NCBI RefSeq assembly: GCF_026625645.1
Contig: NZ_CP113056.1
Span: 2,393,001-2,457,000, forward strand
Origin: Ancylobacter sp. SL191
GTDB lineage: Bacteria > Pseudomonadota > Alphaproteobacteria > Rhizobiales > Xanthobacteraceae
DNA: 64,000 nucleotides
Direction of reading: 5' to 3'
Position numbers and translations under genes: made by a program. The notes under the pieces were generated by a model, which was given only the letters and a program-made list of their open reading frames with translations, made no database searches and had not been told where the DNA came from. How positions within the stretch are numbered: position 1 is the first letter of the stretch; every line of letters starts with the position of its first letter. This document shows, piece after piece, positions 53,842 to 62,523 of this stretch.

Positions 53842-54855
53842 ATGAACAAGCTCGCATGTGCGCTGGCCGCTGCCGGCGCTCTCTTCGCGACGGGCCTCGT
53901 GCACGCCGATACGCTTGCCGATGTGAAGGCGCGCGGCACGCTGAAATGCGGCGTGAGCCAAGGGCTCGACGGCTTCTCGGCCAAGGACGACAAGGGCCAG
54001 TGGACCGGCTTCGACGTTGATTTCTGCAAGGGTGTGGCCGCCGCCGTGCTCGGTGATGCGGCCAAGGTGGAGTATGTGCCGCTCTCCGCCGAGGCGCGCT
54101 TCCCGGCGCTGCAGAAGGGCGAGGTCGACCTGCTCTCGCGCAACTCGACCTGGACGTTGCAGCGCGAGGCGGAGCTTAAGCTGCTCTTCGCCGGCATCTC
54201 CTATTATGACGGCCAGGGCTTTCTGGTGCCGGTCTCCAAGAACGTGATGGGCGCGCTGGAGCTGAACAACTCCAAGGTCTGCACCCAGCGCGGCACCACC
54301 AGCGCGCTGAACGCGCAGGACTATTTCCGCCAGAACAACATGGCGCTGGAGCTGATCGAACTGCCGACGGTCGACGAAGTGGTCAAGGCCTATGCCGACG
54401 GCAAATGCGACGTACTGACCACCGACGTCTCTCAGCTCTACGCGCTGCGCCTGAAGCTGCCCAAGCCCGCCGACCATGTCGTGCTGCCCGACGTCATCTC
54501 CAAGGAGCCGCTCGGTCCCGTGGTGCGACAGGGCGACGATGCGTGGCTGAACGTGGTGAAGTGGAGCCTGTTCGCGCTGCTGAACGCGGAGGAACTCGGC
54601 ATCAGCCAGGCGACGCTCGACCAGGCGCTCGGCTCGCAGAAGCCGGATGTGAAGCGCTTCGTCGGCACGGACGGCACCTATGGTGAGCAGCTCGGCCTGA
54701 CCAAGGACTGGGCCGTTCGCATCATCAGGAGCGTCGGCAATTACGGCGAGGTGTTCGAGCGCAATGTCGGCACCGGCTCCAAGCTCGGGATTCCGCGCGG
54801 CATCAACCAGCTCTGGAGCATGGGCGGTATCCAGTACGCCCCGCCGATCCGCTGA
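53842..54855 (+). CDS. aapJ: General L-amino-acid-binding protein (AapJ-like)
   Basis: This 337-residue periplasmic family 3 solute-binding protein has a signal peptide ending GLVHA. AapJ-type motifs include LKCGVSQGLDGFSAKDDKG, WTGFDVDFCKGVAAAVLGD, VDLLSRNSTWTLQRE and DGQGFLVPV. AapJ feeds AapQMP, a broad-range amino-acid importer, but no aapQ, aapM or aapP is in the window. It is followed by a strong terminator, so it is a stand-alone binding protein. Confidence 0.92.
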   Translation: MNKLACALAAAGALFATGLVHADTLADVKARGTLKCGVSQGLDGFSAKDDKGQWTGFDVDFCKGVAAAVLGDAAKVEYVPLSAEARFPALQKGEVDLLSRNSTWTLQREAELKLLFAGISYYDGQGFLVPVSKNVMGALELNNSKVCTQRGTTSALNAQDYFRQNNMALELIELPTVDEVVKAYADGKCDVLTTDVSQLYALRLKLPKPADHVVLPDVISKEPLGPVVRQGDDAWLNVVKWSLFALLNAEELGISQATLDQALGSQKPDVKRFVGTDGTYGEQLGLTKDWAVRIIRSVGNYGEVFERNVGTGSKLGIPRGINQLWSMGGIQYAPPIR

Positions 54856-54878
54856 CGGCGGACGCACTCTGCAACCAC

Positions 54879-54910
54879 AGCCGGCGGTTCGCGCGAACCG
54901 CCGGCTTTTT
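54879..54910 (+). terminator. Rho-independent terminator of aapJ
   Basis: AGCCGGCGGTTC (54879-54890), loop GCGC, GAACCGCCGGCT (54895-54906), then TTTT. Perfect 12-base arms. Confidence 0.95.
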
Positions 54911-54991
54911 CATGCCGGCCCGTTGACGGGCGCGCGGTTCCGGGCGCATTGGGCGGCATCAGAACAGCCACGACATCCCAGGGGAGGGATC

Positions 54992-55429
54992 ATGTCCGAA
55001 CTCAGTCTTGCCGCCGCCCAGACCATTCTGGCTACCGCGCTGGAGCAGTGCCGCGCCGGCAATTTCAAACCGATGGCCGTGGTCGTGCTCGATGCGCGCG
55101 GCGCCGTGAAGGCCGCCGCCTCCGAGGACGGCACGAGCCTCAAGCGTTTCGAGATCGCCCATGGCAAGGCCTATGGCGCGCTCTCGCTCGGCATGGGCTC
55201 GCGCTCCATCTTCAAGCGCGCCAAGGAGCAGGCCTTCTTCGTCGGCGCGGTCAGCCACGTGGTCGGCGGCGCGCTGGTGCCGGTGCCGGGCGGCGTGCTG
55301 ATCCGCGATGCGCAGGGCGCGGTCGTGGGGGCGGTCGGCATTTCCGGCGACACCTCCGAGAACGACGAGGCGGCAGCGCTTGCCGGCATCGCGGCGGTGG
55401 GGCTTGTCGGCGATCCCGGCGCCGACTGA
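54992..55429 (+). CDS. GlcG/HbpS-family (DUF336) haem-binding-like protein
   Basis: This 145-residue protein covers the whole GlcG/HbpS domain: LSLAAAQTILATALEQC, MAVVVLDARGAVKAAASEDG, FEIAHGKAYGALSLGMGSR and the Gly-rich VPVPGGVLIRDAQGAVVGAVGISGD. Members bind haem or cobalamin or have unknown roles. It has no signal peptide. ATG 54992 with GGGGAGGGA just upstream is clear; the longer frame runs through the preceding terminator. Confidence 0.88.
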   Translation: MSELSLAAAQTILATALEQCRAGNFKPMAVVVLDARGAVKAAASEDGTSLKRFEIAHGKAYGALSLGMGSRSIFKRAKEQAFFVGAVSHVVGGALVPVPGGVLIRDAQGAVVGAVGISGDTSENDEAAALAGIAAVGLVGDPGAD

Positions 55430-55483
55430 GCAGCCTGCGGCTCGCGCCGCACACGTCTCTGATGGTCTGACTTCAGTACCGCT

Positions 55484-55507
55484 CTGCCGCGCGACCTCGC
55501 GCGGCAG
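55484..55507 (+). terminator. Hairpin after the GlcG/HbpS gene
   Basis: CTGCCGCGCGA pairs perfectly with TCGCGCGGCAG (11-base arms, CC at the tip). There is no U-tract, so it is either a Rho-assisted terminator or an mRNA-end stabiliser. Confidence 0.5.
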
Positions 55508-55563
55508 CCATCCTCCGTTCGTGCAGTATCCTACGCCCAGAGGTAGACCTGTGCGCTGCTGAG

Positions 55564-55588
55564 GGAACTGTTCTGACAGTTCTGCGTT
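55564..55588 (+). promoter_or_regulatory. EcfG-type (general stress) promoter of the BA14K gene
   Basis: GGAAC, 16 bases, CGTT, an exact match to the alphaproteobacterial EcfG consensus. It lies 136 bases upstream of the BA14K-family ATG with nothing in between except leader. Confidence 0.65.
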
Positions 55589-55723
55589 CTCCGTTCACAG
55601 TCGCCTTGGTTCAGTCTGTCTCGTCAACAGGTATCGTTGCCGAATAGGCCAATGGAACCGGCAATCCTCCAGACGTGTCGTCGTTTGGTGCGTTCTGGAA
55701 AGCTGTCTTGGAGGATGATAATT

Positions 55724-56200
55724 ATGAAGAAATTTACCGTCGCTCTCGCCGCCGCGGCGACGCTTTTCTCGGTGAATATTGCGCCCGTCGCAGCCGCCCC
55801 GTGGAATGACACCGGTGCCTCGCGCAATGGCAGCATGAGCGAACTGGTGCAGCAGACTCAAGCGCGTCCGGGGCGCTACTACGCACGCGGTCGCCATATC
55901 GCACGCCCCAGTCGGGGCTATCATCGCCAGTCCAACCGCCACTATTACAACGGCCATCGGGGCTACAGTAATTACCGTCCCGGCTATCGCCAGCGCAATG
56001 GCTGGTGGTTCCCCGCCGGCGCCTTCGCAGCCGGTGCATTGATCGGCGGCGCGATCGCTGCGCAGCCGGGCTCCTCCGCGTCTTCCGGGGGCAGCGGCCA
56101 TGTGGCGTGGTGTTCGCAGCAGTACCGCTCGTACCGCGCCTCGGACAACACGTTCCAGCCCTATAACGGCCGTCGCCAGCAGTGTGTCTCGCCCTATTGA
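55724..56200 (+). CDS. BA14K-family exported protein
   Basis: This 158-residue protein has a signal peptide (about 1-25, VALAAAATLFSVNIAPVAAA). A Tyr/Arg/His/Gly-rich middle follows (RGYHRQSNRHYYNGHRGYSN), then one hydrophobic Gly/Ala stretch (AGAFAAGALIGGAIAA) and the hallmark BA14K ending VAWCSQQYRSYRASDNTFQP...CVSPY. BA14K proteins of Brucella are lectin-like immunoreactive envelope proteins. ATG 55724 has GGAGG about nine bases upstream; earlier starts are not supported. The EcfG-type promoter suggests stress-induced expression. Confidence 0.9.
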   Translation: MKKFTVALAAAATLFSVNIAPVAAAPWNDTGASRNGSMSELVQQTQARPGRYYARGRHIARPSRGYHRQSNRHYYNGHRGYSNYRPGYRQRNGWWFPAGAFAAGALIGGAIAAQPGSSASSGGSGHVAWCSQQYRSYRASDNTFQPYNGRRQQCVSPY

Positions 56201-56231
56201 GGCATCTGACTGAGTCGACCACCACGTGATG

Positions 56232-56264
56232 AACGCCCGTCCTGGTCCCAGGGCGGGCGTTTTG
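56232..56264 (+). terminator. Rho-independent terminator after the BA14K gene
   Basis: AACGCCCGTCCTGG (56232-56245) pairs with CCAGGGCGGGCGTT (56248-56261), with one wobble pair, and is followed by TTTG. Confidence 0.85.
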
Positions 56265-56401
56265 TATGGAGCTTCCGCAGGGCGATGGATTGCGCCCCGC
56301 GCGTCCTCGGCTCACAAAGAGGCGCGGCCTCTCCGGCTGGCATCCCGTGAGTCCGGCGCGCCGCCACGATGAGCGGCCGCCTTCGGCAGGAAATCTCCAT
56401 C

Positions 56402-57862
56402 GTGGATATCGCCACTCTCTATGATCGTAGCGACGCCGTGGCTCTGGCCGAGCTCGCGCATAAGCGCGAGGTCACGCCCGGCGAATTGCTGGATGAAGCC
56501 TTGCGCCGCGTCGAAGCGCTGAACCCCAAGCTCAACGCCGTCACCATGCTGCGGGAGAAGGTCGCCCGCCGGCTGATCGACGAGGGCCTGTGCGAGGGAC
56601 CGCTGCGCGGCGTGCCGTTCCTCATCAAGGATCTTGGCTGCGAGGCCATCGACTTCCCCTCGAATAACGGCTCGCGGCTGTTTGCCGATACCCATTACGG
56701 CAAGGACTCCTCGATCTATGCCCGCATCAAGGCGGCGGGCCTTGTGACCTTCGGGCGCACCACTTCGCCCGAGGGCGGCGTCGGGCCGACGACCGAGGCT
56801 GCCGTCTATGGCGGGCCGACCCATAATCCCTGGAATCTCGACCACACGCCCGGCGGCTCCTCGGGTGGGGCCGCTGCGGCGGTGGCGGCGGGCATCCTGC
56901 CGGCGGCGCATGGCTCGGATGGCGGCGGTTCGGTGCGCATTCCCGCCTCAAGCTGCGGGCTCTACGGCTTCAAGGCGACGCGCGCCCGCCTGCCCGACGG
57001 TCCCTATGTCGGCGAAGGCTGGGCCGGCATGGCGATTGACGGCTTCCTCACCCGCTCCGTGCGCGACAGCGCCGTGCTGCTGGACGCCTGCCAGGGGCCG
57101 GACCTCGGCGCTCCCTATGTCGCCCCGGCGCTGGAGACCGGCTATCGCAAGGCGATGGACCGGCCGACCCGGCGCCTGCGCATCGGCTTCGCCACCACCT
57201 CGCTGGTCGGCGAGGCCATCCATCCCGAATGCCGGGCGGCGGTGGAGGCGACGGCGAAGCTGCTGGAGAGCATGGGCCATATGGTCGAGGAGGCGCTGCC
57301 GCAGGCCGACACGCCCGGCATGATGGCGGCCTGGACCAAGATTGTTGCCTGCGGTTCCGCGCTTTCGGTGGAGAGCGCCGTGCGCCGGCGTGGCCGGCCG
57401 CTGGAGGCCGGCGAGATCGAGGGGATTGCGCGCGGTGCCATCGCCTATGCCCGCACGGTGAGCGGCGCGGACTATCTGGAGGCGATCAACAAGGTCCACG
57501 CCTATGGCCGCGAGATGGCGATGTTCTTCGAGCGCTATGACGTGCTGCTGACGGCGACGCTGGCCGAGCCGCCGGCCAAGCTCGGGCGGTTCAACCATCG
57601 CTCCGACGATTATGTCGACTACCGCATGGGGCCCGGGCAGGTCTTCGCCTACTCGCCCTTCACCGCGGCGTTCAACGCCTCCGGCCAGCCCGCCGCCTCG
57701 CTGCCGCTGCACTGGACGGCGGAGGGGCTGCCGGTGGGCGTGCAGATCGCCGCGGCCTATGGCAACGACGAACTGCTCATCAACCTCAGCGCCCGCATTG
57801 AGGAGGCGCTGCCCTGGTTCGACAAGCGCCCGCCCGTCAGCTACGCGGCGCTGCGTTCATAG
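56402..57862 (+). CDS. Amidase, 6-aminohexanoate cyclic-dimer hydrolase-like
   Basis: This amidase-signature enzyme has 486 residues from GTG 56402; ATG 56369 would add eleven. The Ser-cisSer-Lys triad sits in GVPFLIKDLG (Lys) and TPGGSSGGAAAAVAAG (both Ser), followed by GSDGGGSVRIPASSCGL. The overall pattern, ending ASGQPAASLPLHWTAEGLPVG, resembles NylA-type hydrolases of linear or cyclic amides. The true substrate is unknown. GTG 56402 has an AGGAAA upstream, whereas ATG 56369 has no ribosome site. Its 3' end overlaps the convergent amidohydrolase by 22 bases. Confidence 0.9.
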   Translation: MDIATLYDRSDAVALAELAHKREVTPGELLDEALRRVEALNPKLNAVTMLREKVARRLIDEGLCEGPLRGVPFLIKDLGCEAIDFPSNNGSRLFADTHYGKDSSIYARIKAAGLVTFGRTTSPEGGVGPTTEAAVYGGPTHNPWNLDHTPGGSSGGAAAAVAAGILPAAHGSDGGGSVRIPASSCGLYGFKATRARLPDGPYVGEGWAGMAIDGFLTRSVRDSAVLLDACQGPDLGAPYVAPALETGYRKAMDRPTRRLRIGFATTSLVGEAIHPECRAAVEATAKLLESMGHMVEEALPQADTPGMMAAWTKIVACGSALSVESAVRRRGRPLEAGEIEGIARGAIAYARTVSGADYLEAINKVHAYGREMAMFFERYDVLLTATLAEPPAKLGRFNHRSDDYVDYRMGPGQVFAYSPFTAAFNASGQPAASLPLHWTAEGLPVGVQIAAAYGNDELLINLSARIEEALPWFDKRPPVSYAALRS

Positions 57863-59511
57863 GTAACGTCGCCGCCGCAGATCGTGGCGGCGACCCTCAA
57901 CTCATCAATGGCCTCCGGCGCCGTCGCCTCGATGTCGCCGGAGAGGATCACGACGTCGGCCATGTAGCCGGGCTTCAGCACGCCCTTGCGGTCTTCCGTG
58001 AACTCGGTGAAGGCGCCATCCGCGGTGAAGCCGGCGATCGAATCGATGAGCGACTGCCGCTCATCCGGCGCGCCCTCGAAGATCGGGCCGCGCGTCATCG
58101 CGGTCTTGATGCCGTAGAGCGGATCGAGGGCGGCCACCGGCCAGTCGCTGGCGAAGACGAGCCGCGCGCCGGTGTCGCGGATGGTCTGCCAGGAATAGCC
58201 GAGCTTGAGCCGCTCCTTGCCGATCATCGACAGGATCGGCTCGGTCGGGTAGGCGCCGCCCGGCGCGTGGGTCGGCTGCATCGAGGCGATGACGCCGAGC
58301 TCAGTGAAGCGCGGCAGGTCAGATGGGGCGAGCAGTTCGATGTGTTCGATGCGGTGGCGGCTGTCGCGTGGGCCATTGGCGCGCCGCGCCGCCTCATAGC
58401 CGTTCAGTGTGCGGTTGACCGCCGCGTCGCCAATGGCGTGGACGGCGATCTGGAAGCCGAGCCGGTCGGCCTCGACGCAGATGGCGTCGAACTCATCCGC
58501 CTCGAAGAAGGACGAGCCCTTCACGCCCGGCCGGCCGCAATAATCCTCGAACATGTGGGCGGTGTAGGATTCCACCACGCCGTCCATGAAGATTTTGACG
58601 AAATCCGCCGTCAGCCGGTCGGACGTCCAGCGCCGGCGCATCTCCTCGGCCTTGCCGAGATCGGCCAGCGTCATGCCGGGGATGTAGCGGAACGGGACAC
58701 GGCCGCGCACGATCATCCCGCCGGCCCGCTCGATCTCCTCCATCAGCTCCAGCTGATAGAAATTGCCGTCCATGTTGTGGAAGCTGGTGATGCCCAGCGA
58801 GGCGCAATAGGCGAGGCCGCGCTCGATAAGCCCACGGTCGATGGCGCGCTGGGCGGCGGTCGGCGGGGAGGCGGGCTCCTTGCCAAGCAAGCCGAGCGCG
58901 TCGCGCCCACCGCTCGGGGAGAGGGCGGCCATGGGCGCGAAGGCCTCGAACTCCACCAGTTCGCCTGTAGCGAGGCCATCGTCGCCCATCACCACCTCGG
59001 CGCCCGGCGGCGTGGCATAGCCGGTGAGGATGCCCGCCATCTTCAGCGCGGGCGTGTTGGCCCACATGGTGTGGTGGTCGCTGGCGAAGAAGGCGAGGGG
59101 GCGATCCGGCAGCACGCGGTCGAGCATATGGCGGGTGATCGGCTGGTTCGCGCCGAACATGGCATAGGCCGCCTGCTCGACCATGAGCAGCCCGTCGCCC
59201 GGCTCTGCCGCCGCACGGGCCCGCACCGCCCCGGCGATGGCGTCGAACCCTTCGACGCCGGCCAGCGACAGGTTGGAGAGCTGCGCGCCGCCGGTGAAGA
59301 GATGGATATGGCTGTCGATGAAGCCCGGCAGCACGCTGGCGCCGCCGGCATCGATCCTCCGGGCTGCGGAAGGGGCGATCGCGGCGACTTCGGCGCGCGA
59401 GCCCACCGCCAGAATGAGGCCGTCCTTCAGCGCGATCGCCTCGGCGCGCGGGCGCGCCGGATCCAGGGTGATGAGGCGGGCATTTTCGATCACGAGATCG
59501 GCGGTCGGCAT
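57841..59511 (-). CDS. YtcJ-like amidohydrolase (amidohydrolase family 3)
   Basis: This 556-residue metal-dependent hydrolase has the N-terminal metal motif PGFIDSHIHLFTGG, the later HAIGDAAVNRTLNGYEAAR and HRIEHIELL that complete the metal site, FASDWPVAALDPL, and a C-terminal KPGYMADVVILSGD closing the beta-sandwich. Family members hydrolyse exocyclic amides or N-acyl compounds; the substrate is unknown. ATG 59511 has GGGAG six bases upstream; TTG 59523 would add four residues. It is divergent from the polyamine transporter across a strong inverted repeat. Confidence 0.93.
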   Translation of the reverse strand: MPTADLVIENARLITLDPARPRAEAIALKDGLILAVGSRAEVAAIAPSAARRIDAGGASVLPGFIDSHIHLFTGGAQLSNLSLAGVEGFDAIAGAVRARAAAEPGDGLLMVEQAAYAMFGANQPITRHMLDRVLPDRPLAFFASDHHTMWANTPALKMAGILTGYATPPGAEVVMGDDGLATGELVEFEAFAPMAALSPSGGRDALGLLGKEPASPPTAAQRAIDRGLIERGLAYCASLGITSFHNMDGNFYQLELMEEIERAGGMIVRGRVPFRYIPGMTLADLGKAEEMRRRWTSDRLTADFVKIFMDGVVESYTAHMFEDYCGRPGVKGSSFFEADEFDAICVEADRLGFQIAVHAIGDAAVNRTLNGYEAARRANGPRDSRHRIEHIELLAPSDLPRFTELGVIASMQPTHAPGGAYPTEPILSMIGKERLKLGYSWQTIRDTGARLVFASDWPVAALDPLYGIKTAMTRGPIFEGAPDERQSLIDSIAGFTADGAFTEFTEDRKGVLKPGYMADVVILSGDIEATAPEAIDELRVAATICGGDVTYERSAA

Positions 59512-59520
59512 GGCGGCTCC

Positions 59521-59546
59521 CAAATTTTAGACCGTCCCAAAATTTG
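59521..59546. promoter_or_regulatory. Perfect 8-base inverted repeat, candidate operator
   Basis: CAAATTTT-N10-AAAATTTG, AT-rich in a GC-rich genome. It lies just upstream of the ribosome site of the amidohydrolase gene and 120 bases before potA. A dimeric regulator bound here could block the amidohydrolase promoter or control both divergent units. No regulator gene is in the window. Confidence 0.6.
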
Positions 59547-59669
59547 ATCACATTCTTAGCCGGACGCCTTGTCGCCCGCCAAGCCGTCTAATAGGCTCCC
59601 CTCAACAATAACGGGCGCCCGGTTCCACGGCGCCCGCAGAGCGGCGATCAGACGAAAACAGGTGCGAGT

Positions 59670-60776
59670 ATGCCGGACCCTTCCTTGGCGCGGGAACAAC
59701 GTGTGGCCATTGAGGCAAGGGGGATCGTCAAGGAGTTCGGGCAGGGGCCGACAGCGCTTCGGGCCCTCGACAATGTGTCGATCGCGATTCGCGAGAACGA
59801 GTTCTTCACCCTTCTCGGACCGTCCGGCTGCGGTAAAACTACACTGCTGCGCATGATCGCCGGTTTCGAATACCCGACCGAAGGCGCCATCCTGCTGCAT
59901 GGCGAGGACATTGCCGGCCTGCCGCCCTTCAAGCGGCCGATCAACACGGTGTTCCAGAGCTACGCGCTGTTCCCGCATCTCACCGTGCGCGAGAATATCG
60001 CCTTCGGGCTGGAGATGCTCGGCAAGCCCAAGGCCGAGATCACCAGCCGCGTTGCCGCCATGCTGAAGCTGGTGCGGATGGAGGAACTGGCCGGCCGGCG
60101 CACCGACCAGATCTCTGGCGGCCAGGCGCAGCGCGTCGCGCTCGCTCGCGCGCTCGCGCCGAGCCCGAAGGTGCTGCTGCTCGACGAGCCGCTCTCGGCG
60201 CTCGACTACAAGCTGCGCAAGGAAATGCAGATCGAGCTCAAGCGGATGCAGAGCGAGACCGGCATCACCTTCGTCTTCGTCACGCACGACCAGGAAGAAG
60301 CGCTCACCATGTCCGACCGCATCGCGGTCATGTCGAAGGGCAAGGTGCTGCAAATCGGCTCGCCCTGGGACATCTATGACAAGCCGGCGGATCGCTTCGT
60401 CGCCGACTTCATCGGCGAGACCAACCTCCTCACGGCAGCGGTTATCGGCACTTCCGGTGCCATGGCGCGGGTGCGGCTCTCTTCCGGCGCCGAGATCGAC
60501 GCGAGCATTGCGGAGGGCGCCAATCCCGCCGGCAGCGTTACCGTTGTGGTGCGCCCCGAACATGCGCGGGCGGTGACGACGGGCGGGCAGCTTTCCGGCA
60601 CGGTGGAGAACGTCGTCTATTTCGGCACCGACACGCATATCCATACGCGGCTGAGCGACGGGGCCGTGTTCATGGTGCGCCAGCAGAATTCGCGCAGCCA
60701 GTCCTGTGGCTTCACGGTGGGCGACCGCATCGGCATCGACATCGCCGCCGATGCGGCCCAGGTGCTGAGGGACTGA
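59670..60776 (+). CDS. potA: Polyamine-type ABC transporter ATPase
   Basis: This 368-residue PotA/PotG-family ATPase has Walker [22 protein letters not shown]-loop [14 protein letters not shown], signature [18 protein letters not shown], Walker [12 protein letters not shown] and switch His [21 protein letters not shown] domain follows from about residue 280. It is the first gene of a four-gene unit with two permeases and a binding protein. The exact substrate is inferred only from family resemblance. Confidence 0.94.
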   Translation: MPDPSLAREQRVAIEARGIVKEFGQGPTALRALDNVSIAIRENEFFTLLGPSGCGKTTLLRMIAGFEYPTEGAILLHGEDIAGLPPFKRPINTVFQSYALFPHLTVRENIAFGLEMLGKPKAEITSRVAAMLKLVRMEELAGRRTDQISGGQAQRVALARALAPSPKVLLLDEPLSALDYKLRKEMQIELKRMQSETGITFVFVTHDQEEALTMSDRIAVMSKGKVLQIGSPWDIYDKPADRFVADFIGETNLLTAAVIGTSGAMARVRLSSGAEIDASIAEGANPAGSVTVVVRPEHARAVTTGGQLSGTVENVVYFGTDTHIHTRLSDGAVFMVRQQNSRSQSCGFTVGDRIGIDIAADAAQVLRD

Positions 60777-60778
60777 CC

Positions 60779-61702
60779 ATGGCCAGTGCTGCGGAAGCCG
60801 CCGAACGGGCCGAACGGGAACGGGTACGCAGCCGCTGGCTGCTCTCGCTTCCGGCTCTCGCCATCATCTTCGTTGCCGCCATCGGCCCACTCTTCGTCAT
60901 GCTCGCCTATTCCTTCATGGCGAAGGGGGATTATGGCGACGTGAAATTCGGCCAGTTCTCGCTCGACGGATGGTTCTCCGTCTTTCTCCAGCGGGACATG
61001 TTCGACGACACCGTCGCCATTGCCGACGCGCATCTCTCGATCATCTGGCGCTCGGTTCGGCTGTCGATGATCACCACGCTGGCGACGCTCGCCCTCGGTT
61101 TCCCGACGGCGTATTTCATCGCGACGCGGCCGCGCCATACGCGCGAGATGTGGGTGTTCCTCGTCACCATCCCGTTCTGGACCAATCTGCTGATCCGCAC
61201 CTTCGCGATGCAGCAGGTGATCCGCAACGAGGGCATTCTCAACACGCTGCTGATGTGGCTGCACGTCATCGATCAGCCCCTGCAGATCATGTACACCGAC
61301 TGGGCGATCCTGTTCGGGATGGTGTATGTGTACCTCCCGCTGATGGTGCTGCCGCTCTATGCCAGCATGGAGAAGCTGGACTTCCGTCTGGTCGAGGCGG
61401 GCTATGATCTCTATGCCGGCCGCCTCGCCGTGCTCCGTCGCATCATCATACCGCTGGTCAAGCCCGGCATCATCGCCGGCTCGATCCTCGTCTTCATTCC
61501 CTCGCTCGGCGCCTATGTCATCCCGCGCGTGCTGGGCGGCGGCAAGAACATGATGCTCGGCAATCTGATCGAGCTGCAATTCGGCTCCGGTCGCAACTGG
61601 CCGCTCGGCGCGGCGCTGTCCATCGCGCTCATGGCGGCGGTGATGGTGGCCCTGCTGTTCTATGTGCGCAACGCCGCACGCACGGGAGCGCAGCATGGCT
61701 AG
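60779..61702 (+). CDS. potB: Polyamine-type ABC transporter permease 1
   Basis: This 307-residue PotB/PotH-like permease has six hydrophobic segments, the first at about 20-45 (LLSLPALAIIFVAAIGPLFVML). Family motifs include PFWTNLLIRTFAMQQVI and the EAA-type coupling loop EAGYDLYAGRLAVLRRIIIPLVKPGIIAG. It starts two bases after potA and overlaps potC by eight bases. Confidence 0.94.
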   Translation: MASAAEAAERAERERVRSRWLLSLPALAIIFVAAIGPLFVMLAYSFMAKGDYGDVKFGQFSLDGWFSVFLQRDMFDDTVAIADAHLSIIWRSVRLSMITTLATLALGFPTAYFIATRPRHTREMWVFLVTIPFWTNLLIRTFAMQQVIRNEGILNTLLMWLHVIDQPLQIMYTDWAILFGMVYVYLPLMVLPLYASMEKLDFRLVEAGYDLYAGRLAVLRRIIIPLVKPGIIAGSILVFIPSLGAYVIPRVLGGGKNMMLGNLIELQFGSGRNWPLGAALSIALMAAVMVALLFYVRNAARTGAQHG

Positions 61703-62495
61703 GCATTTCGACATACGCTCCCAGACCGGCTTCGGCACCATCGCGATGTTCACCTTCGCGATGCTGTATCTGCCAATCCTGACGCTCGTCGCCTATGCCT
61801 TCAACGCGAGCGAATCCGTCACCTCCTGGGGCGGCTTCTCGCTGCGCTGGTTCGCCGATGCGTGGGAAAACCGCGCCGTGCAGGATGCGGCGTGGCGCTC
61901 GCTCATCATCGCGGTGAGCGCGGCGACCATCGCCACCATCGCCGCCACCATGGCGGCGATCGCCACCACCCGGACGGCGCCTTATCGCGGGCTCGGCATC
62001 AAATACGCCTTCATCAACACGCCGCTGATGGTGCCGGAGATCGTCACCGCCGTGGCGCTGCTGATCGTGTTCTCGCGCATCAAGGTGTGGACCGGCTATT
62101 CCGGGCTTGGCTACCTGATCATCGCCCATACCGCCTTCTGCATTCCCTTCGCCTATCTGCCGATCCGCGCGCGTCTGGAGAGCATGGATTCCACGCTGGA
62201 GCGCGCGGCGGCCGATCTCTATGCGACGCCGTGGATGGCCTTCCGGCGGGTGACGCTGCCGCTCTTGAGGCCCGGCATCATCGCCGGCTTCATGCTCGCC
62301 TTCGTCATCTCGCTGGACGACGTGGTCATCACCGAGTTCGTCAAATCGGGCGGGCAGGACACCCTGCCGACCTACATGCTCGGCCAGATCCGCCGCGCCG
62401 TGACCCCCGAGATCAACGCCATCGCCACGGCCTTCCTGGCGCTGTCGGTGGTTCTGGTGACGGCGTTCTTCTTCATCAACCGCCGCAAGACCTAA
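61695..62495 (+). CDS. potC: Polyamine-type ABC transporter permease 2
   Basis: This 266-residue PotC/PotI-like permease has six hydrophobic segments. It shows LYLPILTLVAYAFNASESVTSWGGFSLRW near the start and the coupling loop RAAADLYATPWMAFRRVTLPLLRPGIIAGFML with FVISLDDVVITEFV, all typical of PotC. ATG 61695 (GGGAG upstream, within potB) is chosen over an earlier in-frame ATG at 61662. Confidence 0.94.
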   Translation: MARHFDIRSQTGFGTIAMFTFAMLYLPILTLVAYAFNASESVTSWGGFSLRWFADAWENRAVQDAAWRSLIIAVSAATIATIAATMAAIATTRTAPYRGLGIKYAFINTPLMVPEIVTAVALLIVFSRIKVWTGYSGLGYLIIAHTAFCIPFAYLPIRARLESMDSTLERAAADLYATPWMAFRRVTLPLLRPGIIAGFMLAFVISLDDVVITEFVKSGGQDTLPTYMLGQIRRAVTPEINAIATAFLALSVVLVTAFFFINRRKT

Positions 62496-62523
62496 CGATC
62501 ACGAGACCTTACGGAGACGGAAC

